Assembly (NCBI RefSeq): GCF_003986935.1
Contig: NZ_RJZE01000008.1
Span: forward strand, 124,001-188,000
Direction of reading: 5' to 3'
Length of the DNA: 64,000 nucleotides
Source: Paraburkholderia kururiensis JCM 10599 = LMG 19447
Lineage (GTDB): Bacteria > Pseudomonadota > Gammaproteobacteria > Burkholderiales > Burkholderiaceae
A program made the position numbers and the translations under genes. Below, piece by piece: positions 26,763 to 33,817 of this stretch (the first letter of the stretch is position 1; the number at the start of each line of letters is the position of its first letter). The notes beneath the pieces were generated by a model that saw nothing but the letters and a program-made list of their open reading frames with translations, ran no database searches and was not told the origin of the DNA.

Positions 26763-27080
26763 ATGCGATTTCGCAGGCGGGATGGTGTCGTTGTCGAGGC
26801 CAGCCGGTGGTTTTTTCCTGAAAAGCACCCTCGGGTTCAGTCTCGCGGCGGCAAGTGGATGATCGCGACGCCCGACGGGTGGCGCGAAGTGAAGGCAGGC
26901 GACTGGATTCTGACGGATAGCACCGGCAATTCGTGGCCCATGTCGAACCTTTCGTTTTGCCAGGTATATGAGCCGATGCGTGAGCCCATGTGCGAGCCAA
27001 TGTGCGAGCCAATGTGCGAGCCAATGTGCGAGCCAATGTGCGAGCCAATGTGCGAGCCGAAGCGCGACCCCGAAGTCTGA
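26763..27080 (+). CDS. Phage-type small protein with tandem Glu-Pro-Met-Cys tail
   Basis: A 105-residue protein. Residues 1-68 resemble a small family common in phages and prophages, which opens with M-x-(Y/F)-R-(K/R)-x-x-V-V-V-E-A and closes with G-D-W-I-(x)n-Y-E-P: here M-R-F-R-R-R-D-G-V-V-V-E-A-S-R-W and K-A-G-D-W-I-L-T, then V-Y-E-P. The tail is Glu-Pro-Met-Arg, six Glu-Pro-Met-Cys units and a degenerate unit. Met and Cys clusters can bind soft metals such as copper or silver; that is inference. GAGGTG (26752-26757) sets the start. It lies downstream of box 1 and ends 12 bp before two hairpins. Confidence 0.6.
   Translation: MRFRRRDGVVVEASRWFFPEKHPRVQSRGGKWMIATPDGWREVKAGDWILTDSTGNSWPMSNLSFCQVYEPMREPMCEPMCEPMCEPMCEPMCEPMCEPKRDPEV
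26970..27065 (+). repeat. 12-bp tandem repeat, eight units, coding
   Basis: Eight in-frame 12-bp units; five are identical (GAGCCAATGTGC, 26994-27053), the one before differs by one base, and the two ends have diverged. The array encodes the Glu-Pro-Met-Cys tail. Nearly identical units imply recent expansion, and the copy number is probably variable between strains through slippage. Confidence 0.9.
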
Positions 27081-27092
27081 TGTTGTTTGCCT

Positions 27093-27159
27093 GAGGCTCC
27101 GGGCGTTGGTCCGTGAGTATCGGAGCCTCCCTGGCCAGCCCTGCGGGTTGGCCTTTTTT
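27093..27159 (+). terminator. Double hairpin with intrinsic terminator
   Basis: Hairpin one pairs GAGGCTCCG (27093-27101) with CGGAGCCTC (27121-27129). Hairpin two pairs GGCCAGCCC (27133-27141) with GGGTTGGCC (27145-27153), with one G-T pair, and is followed by six T. The second is a good intrinsic terminator for the repeat-tailed gene. A similar two-hairpin unit stands before the efflux operon at 33.7 kb. Confidence 0.8.
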
Positions 27160-27219
27160 CTTTGTGCGTCCGGATCGCCATAGCCGCTATATGGGTGCGC
27201 TGTATGAGCGGCCGTGGCG

Positions 27220-27252
27220 CGACTCTTCATCGAATCTCCATCGAACCTCCAT
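27220..27252 (+). promoter_or_regulatory. Direct-repeat box 2 (three 11-bp units)
   Basis: Three in-phase 11-bp units, CGACTCTTCAT, then CGAATCTCCAT, then a CGAACCTC-type copy, all ending in CAT. A -10-like GAAGAT lies 22 bp after the box (27274), the same distance as at box 1. It precedes the ABC exporter gene by 72 bp and lies after the terminator of the gene before, so the exporter has its own start. Confidence 0.6.
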
Positions 27253-27324
27253 GCGCTGTGGCGACAGCCAACCGAAGATGCACGTGCTGACGAAACGCGT
27301 CAGTTCGTCAACCTGAGGTGTTCC

Positions 27325-29085
27325 ATGAGTCGCCACGCGCCTGCTGCACGGCACGTTTTCCTGCGCAGAGTACTTGCGCTTTTCAAGCCCTATTCGCTTC
27401 AGTTTGCCGTCGTGCCGGCATTGATGGTGTTCGCCTCCATTGCGGGCGTGGCCAACCCCTTCATCATCCGGCGCATCATCGACGAAGCGCTTCCGCAAGG
27501 CAATTTCCGGCTTCTCCTGGGTCTTGCTGCGGTGTTGGTCGCCATCGCGGCGGCTACGGCCGTGGCGAGCACCATTCAGACATTCGTTTCGACCCGGATC
27601 GGGCAAGCCATCATGCACGACCTGCGTGTGCGCGTGTATGGGCATCTGCAGAATCTGTCGTTGTCGTTCTTCACGAACACGCGGTCGGGCGAAATTCAGG
27701 CACGCATTGCCAGCGATATCGGCGGTCTGCAGGCGCTCGTCACGCACACCGCGGTCGAGGCCGCCCGGAATGCGAGCGTGGTCGTCATGACAGCAATCGC
27801 CATGCTCGTGCTCGACTGGCGTCTTGCGCTGCTCTCGTTCGCCGTCATACCGGGCCTTGCGTGGCTGCAATACCGGATCGGCCTCATGCGTGAAGCTATC
27901 GTGCACGAGCAGCAGGAACGCATTGCCGATTTGTCGTCGACCATCCACGAGTCGCTGTCCGTTGGCGGCATCGTGCTTGCGCGTACCACGGGCCGTCTTC
28001 GTCATTTGCTAGGCGGATTCACCCGCACGTCGCGCGACGTGGCGCACCTCGAGGTGCGCTCGCACTCCGCGGGGCAGTGGGAATGGAGCCTCGTCTACTT
28101 CGCGCTTTCCGTGTTGCCGGCACTCACGCTGCTTGCCGGCGCGGCCTTCATGGATTTCGGTATGGCAATGACCATTGGCACGCTGGTGGCGATGATCACG
28201 TTGCAGGAGCAATTGTTCTGGCCGCTTGAAGAAATTCTTGCCGCGAGCGTCGAATTGCGCACCGCCCGCGCTCTGTTTGCGCGCATCTTTGAGTACCTGG
28301 ACAAACCCGTTGGCATCACGGAACGTCCGCATGCCGTGACGCTGGTGCGCACCGCGATGCACGGCAACGTGCGCCTTGAAAACGTGACGTTTCGCTACGA
28401 AGGCAGCGACGTACCGGCGATTCGCGATGTCAGCATCGACATCCCCGCGGGGTCCCACGTGGCTATCGTCGGACCCACCGGTTCGGGCAAGACCACGCTG
28501 GCCTATCTGCTGGCGCGTCTGTATGACGTGGAGGGCGGAAGCATCACTTACGATGGCGTCGATGTGCGCGATCTGAGCTTTGCATCGCTGACGGAGATGC
28601 TCGGCGTAGTCACGCAGCAGCCGTATCTGTTCAACGCATCGGTTGCAGATAATCTGCGTTTCGCGAAACCGGACGCCACTGACGACGAACTCGTGGCCGC
28701 CGCGCGCGTGGCCCAGGTCCACGACCTGATCGCCTCGCTGCCTCAAGGTTACGCGACACGCGTGGGCGAAGGCGGCTATCGCTTTTCGGGCGGCGAAAAG
28801 CAGCGCCTCGCGCTTGCGCGCACCGTGCTGCGCAATCCGCCTGTTCTGCTGCTGGACGAAGCCACCAGCGCGCTCGATACGCGAACGGAGCGCCTGCTCG
28901 CAGAAGCGCTTGCCGCGCTGGCGAAGAATCGCACGACCATCACCATCGCACACCGGCTCTCGACGGTGCGCGACGCGGACCAGATCATCGTGCTCGACAA
29001 GGGGCGCATCGTCGAGCGCGGCGACCACGACAACCTGGTCGCACGCTCCGGCATGTATGCCGAACTCGTTGGATCGATGAGTTGA
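27325..29085 (+). CDS. MsbA-like ABC exporter (fused permease-ATPase)
   Basis: A 586-residue half-transporter: six-helix membrane domain (about 20-310) and ATPase (about 345-580). Walker A G-P-T-G-S-G-K-T-T, Q-loop V-V-T-Q-Q-P-Y-L-F-N, signature F-S-G-G-E-K-Q-R, Walker B V-L-L-L-D-E-A-T-S, and H-loop I-A-H-R-L-S-T-V. It would work as a homodimer exporting lipids, peptides or drugs. The ATG at 27325 is chosen because of the GAGG before it (27314-27317) and because upstream sequence is the control region with box 2. No dedicated cargo gene is evident. Confidence 0.87.
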   Translation: MSRHAPAARHVFLRRVLALFKPYSLQFAVVPALMVFASIAGVANPFIIRRIIDEALPQGNFRLLLGLAAVLVAIAAATAVASTIQTFVSTRIGQAIMHDLRVRVYGHLQNLSLSFFTNTRSGEIQARIASDIGGLQALVTHTAVEAARNASVVVMTAIAMLVLDWRLALLSFAVIPGLAWLQYRIGLMREAIVHEQQERIADLSSTIHESLSVGGIVLARTTGRLRHLLGGFTRTSRDVAHLEVRSHSAGQWEWSLVYFALSVLPALTLLAGAAFMDFGMAMTIGTLVAMITLQEQLFWPLEEILAASVELRTARALFARIFEYLDKPVGITERPHAVTLVRTAMHGNVRLENVTFRYEGSDVPAIRDVSIDIPAGSHVAIVGPTGSGKTTLAYLLARLYDVEGGSITYDGVDVRDLSFASLTEMLGVVTQQPYLFNASVADNLRFAKPDATDDELVAAARVAQVHDLIASLPQGYATRVGEGGYRFSGGEKQRLALARTVLRNPPVLLLDEATSALDTRTERLLAEALAALAKNRTTITIAHRLSTVRDADQIIVLDKGRIVERGDHDNLVARSGMYAELVGSMS

Positions 29086-29091
29086 ATTTCC

Positions 29092-29124
29092 GTCGTTCCT
29101 GCGCGCGTTTGCGGCAGGAACGAC
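29092..29124. terminator. Bidirectional hairpin between exporter and flgE
   Basis: An 11-bp perfect stem, GTCGTTCCTGC (29092-29102) with GCAGGAACGAC (29114-29124), around an 11-nt loop. It sits between two convergent genes, so it could stop transcription from both sides, though no T-run is present. Confidence 0.6.
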
Positions 29125-29145
29125 TCGCGCACGTCTTGCGGCGCA

Positions 29146-30645
29146 TTAGATGTTCATGAGCGTCTGATCGACCATGCGCTGTGTCTTGATGGTCTGCGCA
29201 TTCGCCTGGTAATTGCGCTGCGCGGTGATCAGCTTGACCAGCTCGTTCGTCAGATCGACGTTCGAGTTTTCGGTTGCCCCGCCTTGCAGCGTGCCGTGGT
29301 TCGTCGAACCCGGTGCCGATATTTGCGCGACGCCGGAAGACGACGTCTCCTGAAACTGGTTGTTGCCCAGATTCACCAGTCCGTTCTGGTTCGCGAAGTT
29401 GGCGAGCGCGATCTGGCCCAGCGCCATGGTCTGTCCGTTCGTGTACCGGCCTGTGAGCGTGCCGTCGTTGCCTATCGTGAAGCTCGTGAGCTGTCCCGCC
29501 GAATAGCCGTCCTGCGCCAGCGCGTTGATGCCGTCCTTGCTGCCGAACTGCGTTGTGCCGCCAAGCTTCAGCAGCAACGGTTGCGGCGTGGCGGAACCGT
29601 TGCCGTTCGTCACGGAGAAGTTGAACGCAAGCGCCGTGGTGGTCGGTTTTCCAGAAGCGTCTACCGTACCAGTCAGATTGCCCGACGTATCGAACTTCGC
29701 GCTGCCGATGGGCGTGCTGGGCACGTTGCCCGGCTGGCCTGCGTACACGTCCCACATGCCGGCGCTTTTCTTCACGAAATACATCGACACCTGTTGCTGG
29801 CCGCCGAGCGAGTCGTATACGGGCACCGACGTCGAGAAGTTGTACGTGGCGCTGTCCGCGGCGTTGAAGGCAATCGGGTTGGGCGTCACGGTGACCTTGT
29901 CGCCCGCTGCCGCGACGCCGGTGAGCGTGACGGTTTCACCCATGCCGAGTTTGATCGGCGCATTGGCGGCGTAGCTCAGTCCCGTTTGCGATGCGCCGGC
30001 GCTGGACGTCAGGTTATAGGTGGTGGGGCTCGTGAAGGTCAGGGTCCACGTGTCCGCGTTGGTGCCTTGCGTGCCGTCCGTGATCGTTGCGCCTTTGCTC
30101 GCGAGCGCGCCCGAGGCGGTGACGGTGGGCATGCCGAGCTTGAGCGCATCGTGCGCGTTCAGGTTGAGGCTCGCCGTGATGGTGCTCGTGGCGGTGGGCG
30201 CAATGTTCGTCGTCGGCACCTTCAGCGCAACCGTGTTCGCGGTTTCCACGATGCCGTTCGCGTTGGCCGCATAACCCATCAGCTTCAGGCCGTCCGCGTT
30301 CGTGACGAAGCCGTTGCGGTCGAGTTGGAACACGCCGTCGCGCGAGTAGGTGAGCGCGCCGTTGTTCGACATCTGGAAGAAGCCGTTACCGTTGATGGCA
30401 ACGTGCAGCGCGACGTTGTCCGTCGTGATGGTGCCTTGCGAGAAATTCTGTTCGACGCCGGCGAGCCGCGAACCGAGTCCGATCTGGTTGTGCACCGCGG
30501 TGGCGACCGAATTTGCATAGATGTCGGCGAACTGCGCCTGGCCGTGCTTGAAGCCGGTTGTGTGCGCGTTCGCAATGTTGTGGCCGATCACGTCGAGGTC
30601 TTTCGATGCGCCTGCCAGTCCGCTCAGTCCTTGCTGGTAACCCAT
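29146..30645 (-). CDS. flgE: Flagellar hook protein FlgE homologue
   Basis: A 499-residue hook protein. The N-terminal rod/hook motif is M-G-Y-Q-Q-G-L-S-G-L then D-V-I-G-H-N-I-A-N-A-H-T-T-G-F-K; the central G-N-G-F-F-Q-M-S and Y-S-R-D-G-V-F-Q-L-D match, and the C-terminus has N-V-D-L-T-N-E-L-V-K-L-I-T-A-Q-R-N-Y-Q. It is longer than common FlgE (about 400) because of a Thr/Ala-rich insertion near residues 150-290. The start follows GGAG. No other hook or basal-body gene is nearby, so this is an orphan or second copy. Its upstream region contains boxes 3 and 4, but in the opposite orientation. Confidence 0.87.
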   Translation of the reverse strand: MGYQQGLSGLAGASKDLDVIGHNIANAHTTGFKHGQAQFADIYANSVATAVHNQIGLGSRLAGVEQNFSQGTITTDNVALHVAINGNGFFQMSNNGALTYSRDGVFQLDRNGFVTNADGLKLMGYAANANGIVETANTVALKVPTTNIAPTATSTITASLNLNAHDALKLGMPTVTASGALASKGATITDGTQGTNADTWTLTFTSPTTYNLTSSAGASQTGLSYAANAPIKLGMGETVTLTGVAAAGDKVTVTPNPIAFNAADSATYNFSTSVPVYDSLGGQQQVSMYFVKKSAGMWDVYAGQPGNVPSTPIGSAKFDTSGNLTGTVDASGKPTTTALAFNFSVTNGNGSATPQPLLLKLGGTTQFGSKDGINALAQDGYSAGQLTSFTIGNDGTLTGRYTNGQTMALGQIALANFANQNGLVNLGNNQFQETSSSGVAQISAPGSTNHGTLQGGATENSNVDLTNELVKLITAQRNYQANAQTIKTQRMVDQTLMNI

Positions 30646-30765
30646 GATGGTCTCCGTTTCCAGTTGAAGCCGCCCGCGTTGGGATGATGCTGGCGACCAT
30701 CGAAGGCCGGCCGCCCGGCTGCGAACATGCTGAGGTGGAACGCAGCGGCGCACAACGGCGTTCAT

Positions 30766-30787
30766 GGAATCTCGACGGTATCTCGAC
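30766..30787 (+). promoter_or_regulatory. Direct-repeat box 3 (two clear 11-bp units)
   Basis: GGAATCTCGAC directly followed by GGTATCTCGAC; a third upstream copy is too weak to count. A -10-like TGAGAG lies 22 bp downstream. It is in the flgE/fliD intergenic region and points toward fliD. Confidence 0.55.
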
Positions 30788-30837
30788 GCGCAGGCGTCGC
30801 GCGTTGCATGAGAGGCGGGTCAGAAGGCGAAATTCAT

Positions 30838-30870
30838 CAGATATCCATAGAAACTCGACGGAGCCTCAAC
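30838..30870 (+). promoter_or_regulatory. Direct-repeat box 4 (three 11-bp units)
   Basis: Units CAGATATCCAT, AGAAACTCGAC and GGAGCCTCAAC, in phase, ending 57 bp before the fliD start. More diverged than boxes 1 and 5, and no -10-like hexamer lies at the common distance. Together with box 3 it makes the longest array in the region. Confidence 0.45.
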
Positions 30871-30927
30871 TGAAGCATGCGTCACTAGCGGGAGCAGGAA
30901 CACACACCGTCTGACAGGAGCATGCGC

Positions 30928-32343
30928 ATGACGACGACCGCCCCTTCCTCGAGCGATACCGGCGCATTGATCCGGCAAGCAACGCAGTCCGTGATCAGCG
31001 GCGCGACCCGCTCGTCCATCGACGTCGATACGCTGGTGGCCGCGCTCGTCACCGCGAAGACCGCGGGCCAAGCTGGCATGCTCAGCCGGAAGCAGACCGC
31101 GGACAACGTGGAGCTTTCGGCGGTGGGGAAGATTCAGGCTGCGCTTGCCTCGCTGCAATCCGCGTTGCGCGGCTTCACAGACGGCACGGCGCTCAACGCG
31201 CTCACGGTGGCCGTGAGCGGAAGCGGTCTGAAGGCGACGGTCAAGACGGGCGCGGCGACCGGCACGTACAGCGTGGCGGTGACCAACATTGCAACCGCCA
31301 ACAAGATTTCGTCGCAGGCGTTCGCGCGCGATGCGAGCCCTGGCAGCGGCACGCTGACGGTCGGCGTGGGCAGCCGCACGATGCAGATCAACGTTGCCAC
31401 GGGCAGTTCGCTCGCGAGCGTCGCGAAAGCGATCAATGCGGCCGCAGACAACCCGGGTGTTTCGGCCGCTATCGTCACCGCGACGGACGGCCAGCATCTC
31501 GTGCTCACGGCAAGGCAGACCGGCGCTGCAAGCACGATTTCGATATCGGCTGGCAGCGGTCTCAGCGCGAAGCTCAATACGTCGGCCTTTACGCAAATCA
31601 CTGCGGGAAAAGACGCGAAATTTTCCATCGACGGCAATACCGTAACCAGCGCAAGCAACACCGTCGAGGGAGCGCTGACCGGCATCACGCTCGCACTGAC
31701 CGCAGAGGCCGTGGGCACCACGCAAACCGTTTCGGTCGAGCGGGATACGACAGCGTCAACGAAGGCCATTACCGATTTCGTCGCCGCCTACAACCACTAC
31801 ATCGCAACGGAGAAGAGCCTGACCTGGGATGCGTCGCAGCCTTTGGCTTCGCGCGCGGGGCCGCTGCTGGGCGATGCGATGACCAACGCCATCACCAATC
31901 GGTTTGGCAGCCTGATCAGCGGCGGTGTCGCCGTTGGAGGGCGAACGTACAGCCTCTCGTCCATCGGCATCGACCTGCAACATGACGGTACGCTTGCCGT
32001 GAACGCCACAACGCTGCAAAAGGCGCTGACGGGCGCGGGCTCCGCGATGTCGGCGTTGTTCAACTCGACGAACGGCATCGGGGTGAAGCTGAATACGTTC
32101 ATCGATACGTACACGAGGCCGAGCGGCACGTTCGATCAACGCACGCGCACATTGAACGCCGACCTGGGCAAGCTGACGGACCATATGACGCAGCTCAAGC
32201 ACTACCAGGACACGCTGAAAGCACAGTACAACGCGCAGTTTCAGGCGCTCAACGTGCTCATGACCACCATGCAGAACAACACCCGCTATCTGAACCAGCT
32301 GTTCGGCGGGGCCGGCATGCCGGGGACGCTGCATCGCCGGTAA
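30928..32343 (+). CDS. fliD: Flagellar filament cap protein FliD homologue
   Basis: A 471-residue FliD (HAP2) protein. The N-terminal D0 segment reads I-D-V-D-T-L-V-A-A-L-V-T-A-K, then repeated Ser/Thr/Ala-rich domains, and the C-terminal coiled-coil region holds T-F-D-Q-R-T-R-T-L-N and Q-Y-N-A-Q-F-Q-A-L-N-V-L-M. It caps the filament and helps flagellin fold at the tip. I start at the second ATG because AGGAG (30916-30920) is 7 nt before it but only 1 nt before the first. Unlike usual fliD loci, no fliS follows. Confidence 0.87.
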   Translation: MTTTAPSSSDTGALIRQATQSVISGATRSSIDVDTLVAALVTAKTAGQAGMLSRKQTADNVELSAVGKIQAALASLQSALRGFTDGTALNALTVAVSGSGLKATVKTGAATGTYSVAVTNIATANKISSQAFARDASPGSGTLTVGVGSRTMQINVATGSSLASVAKAINAAADNPGVSAAIVTATDGQHLVLTARQTGAASTISISAGSGLSAKLNTSAFTQITAGKDAKFSIDGNTVTSASNTVEGALTGITLALTAEAVGTTQTVSVERDTTASTKAITDFVAAYNHYIATEKSLTWDASQPLASRAGPLLGDAMTNAITNRFGSLISGGVAVGGRTYSLSSIGIDLQHDGTLAVNATTLQKALTGAGSAMSALFNSTNGIGVKLNTFIDTYTRPSGTFDQRTRTLNADLGKLTDHMTQLKHYQDTLKAQYNAQFQALNVLMTTMQNNTRYLNQLFGGAGMPGTLHRR

Positions 32344-32374
32344 GGCGATGCGGGTTCAATAGAAGCGGAGCAAG

Positions 32375-32436
32375 AAAAAAACGACGCTCGCAGCACGTGA
32401 GCGGCGCGCGGTGTCTCCGCGTGCCGCCGTTTTTTG
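32375..32436. terminator. Bidirectional terminators between fliD and flagellin
   Basis: For fliD: stem GCGGCGCGCGG (32401-32411) and CCGCGTGCCGC (32417-32427), followed by C-G and a T-run. For the minus-strand flagellin gene: CGCTC (32385-32389) and GAGCG (32399-32403) with seven A on this strand (T on the transcript) at 32375-32381. Both ends of the convergent pair are therefore insulated. Confidence 0.8.
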
Positions 32437-32439
32437 TGC

Positions 32440-33258
32440 TTACTGCAAGAGCTTCAACACCTGCTGCGGCAGCGAGTTCGCTTGCGCAAGCACCGAGATA
32501 CCGGCTTGCTGCAGCACTTGCGCCTTCGAAAGATTCGCCGTTTCCGAAGCAAAGTCCGCGTCCACAATTTGCGCCCGCGCGGAGTTCAGGTTGGTCGATT
32601 GCGTCTGCGTGTTGCTGATGGCCGACTGGAACGTGTTCTGCGTTGCGCCCAGCGTTGCCTGGAAGTTGTTGACTTGCGAGAGCGCTGCGTCGATTGCAGT
32701 AATGGCGTTCTGCGCGCCCGAGGTGGTCGAGATATCGACACCCGAGACACCGAGGCCTGCCGCGTTCCACGTGGTCGAGCCGAAACTGGCGGTGATCGTC
32801 TGGTTCGCCGACGCGCCGATCTGGAAGTTCACGCTGCCCAGACCGCCGAGCACGGCCTGACCGTTGAACGTGGTCTGCGTCTGCACCCGGTTGATTTCCG
32901 TGAGACGCGTGGCCACTTCGGTTTGCAGGTTCGCTTGCGCTGCCGAGCCGAGCGAGCCGTCGCCCGATTCCACGGCCAGCTGGCGAATGCGCTGCAGGTT
33001 GGCCACGGTCGACGAGATCGCGCCCGACGCGGTCTGCACCATCGAGATGCCGTTGTTCGCGTTCATCACGCCTTGATTCAGTGCATTGATGGCAGCGGTC
33101 TGGCTGGTGGCGATGGCGAGGCCGGCGGCGTCGTCCGCGGCGGTGTTCACACGCTTGCCCGACGACAGGCGGTTGATCGCTTGCGACAGGGCGCTTTGTG
33201 AACCGGAGAGGTTTGTCTGCGTCGTCAGCGACAGGATGTTGGTATTGATATTGAGCAT
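32440..33258 (-). CDS. fliC: Flagellin, short form
   Basis: A 272-residue flagellin. The N-terminal D0/D1 domain opens M-L-N-I-N-T-N-I-L-S-L-T-T-Q-T-N-L and includes R-L-S-S-G-K-R-V-N-T-A-A-D-D-A-A-G-L-A-I; the C-terminal D0 holds Q-V-L-Q-Q-A-G-I-S-V-L-A-Q-A-N. The variable surface domain is small, so the protein is near the lower size limit for a flagellin and shorter than the nearly 400-residue form of B. pseudomallei. It is exported by the flagellar type III system encoded elsewhere. A sigma-28 promoter precedes it. Confidence 0.9.
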   Translation of the reverse strand: MLNINTNILSLTTQTNLSGSQSALSQAINRLSSGKRVNTAADDAAGLAIATSQTAAINALNQGVMNANNGISMVQTASGAISSTVANLQRIRQLAVESGDGSLGSAAQANLQTEVATRLTEINRVQTQTTFNGQAVLGGLGSVNFQIGASANQTITASFGSTTWNAAGLGVSGVDISTTSGAQNAITAIDAALSQVNNFQATLGATQNTFQSAISNTQTQSTNLNSARAQIVDADFASETANLSKAQVLQQAGISVLAQANSLPQQVLKLLQ

Positions 33259-33346
33259 CGGTGACCTCTTGAAAGTAAGAGATGGATAACGTGCGGTCAG
33301 GTTGCCGGCGATGGAAATTGCATCGTTATCGGGCAACCTTTCTCCG

Positions 33347-33373
33347 TTATCGGCCGATGGTTGTTTTTATTTA
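33347..33373 (-). promoter_or_regulatory. Sigma-28 (FliA) promoter of flagellin
   Basis: On the minus strand TAAATAAA, an 11-bp spacer and GCCGATAA. The consensus is TAAAGTTT, 11 bp, GCCGATAA, so the -10 is perfect and four leading bases of the -35 match. The gene starts about 90 bp downstream. Confidence 0.85.
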
Positions 33374-33473
33374 GGATCGTTAACCAAAAAATGCAGAAAA
33401 AAATACCGGCCTGTGGCCGGTGAAAAAAAGAGCTGTTGCTCTTGAGGAAGCGGGCCAATTATTTCAGCCGATT

Positions 33474-33506
33474 ATGGACGTTTAATCGAGATTCAATGGA
33501 TGGCAT
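33474..33506 (-). promoter_or_regulatory. Possible direct-repeat box 6 facing flagellin
   Basis: On the minus strand three 11-bp units, the central one TGAATCTCGAT and the outer ones ending in CCAT. GAGATTCAATGGA (33488-33500) is a perfect 13-bp inverted copy of part of box 5 (33540-33552). The outer units are weak, so this is less certain. Confidence 0.35.
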
Positions 33507-33533
33507 TTGAATACGAAAAATCCGTGCAACGGC

Positions 33534-33566
33534 GCTGCCTCCATTGAATCTCAACAGTATCTCAAC
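33534..33566 (+). promoter_or_regulatory. Direct-repeat box 5 (three 11-bp units), efflux locus
   Basis: Three in-phase units, the last two TGAATCTCAAC and AGTATCTCAAC. GATGAT begins 22 bp downstream (33588), as at boxes 1 and 2. A transcript from here would cross a small open frame and an intrinsic terminator before reaching the efflux genes. Confidence 0.6.
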
Positions 33567-33612
33567 ACGATATGGGCGCTGCGCTCCGATGATCTAGCCG
33601 TTCCTCGCGCAT

Positions 33613-33690
33613 ATGCGGCATCGCATCGAGATTGCGGATTTTGTGAAAGCACAGATGCAAACCCACATGCGAGCGCGAGAAATGAATTGA
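33613..33690 (+). CDS. Possible 25-codon leader peptide
   Basis: ATG to TGA, 25 residues, M-R-H-R-I-E-I-A-D-F then a Met/His/Arg-rich end. It starts about 20 bp after the -10-like site of box 5 and ends 15 bp before a double hairpin. No clear ribosome site is visible and no homologue is known to me. It could be a leader peptide of an attenuator, a small protein, or just part of an untranslated RNA. Confidence 0.3.
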   Translation: MRHRIEIADFVKAQMQTHMRAREMN

Positions 33691-33705
33691 ACGCTGTTTG
33701 CACAA

Positions 33706-33772
33706 GGCTCCGGCCAGACCCTCGGAGTGCCAGGAGCCATTTGGCCGACCGCTTTCTGGGTCGGCTTTTTTT
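33706..33772 (+). terminator. Double hairpin with intrinsic terminator before the efflux operon
   Basis: Hairpin one: GGCTCC (33706-33711) with GGAGCC (33733-33738). Hairpin two: GCCGACC (33744-33750) with GGTCGGC (33759-33765), then seven T. GCCAGACCC (33713-33721) can instead pair with GGGTCGGC (33758-33765), leaving one bulged A, and this would dismantle the terminator. The gene for the membrane-fusion protein starts 45 bp later. Confidence 0.7.
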
Positions 33773-33817
33773 CACGCGGATGAAGCGCCTGAAAACCTGT
33801 GAAGTACTGGAGAGAAC

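Noticed and set aside
26631..27230. Minus-strand frames over the 12-bp repeat that read as Leu-Ala-His-Trp or Gly-Ser-His-Ile repeats
   Set aside because: Any in-frame 12-bp repeat keeps other frames open. The plus-strand frame has a ribosome site, a family-like N-terminus and a terminator; the others do not.
30808..30873. A 21-codon frame after direct-repeat box 3
   Set aside because: It runs through box 4, has no ribosome site and no features beyond chance.
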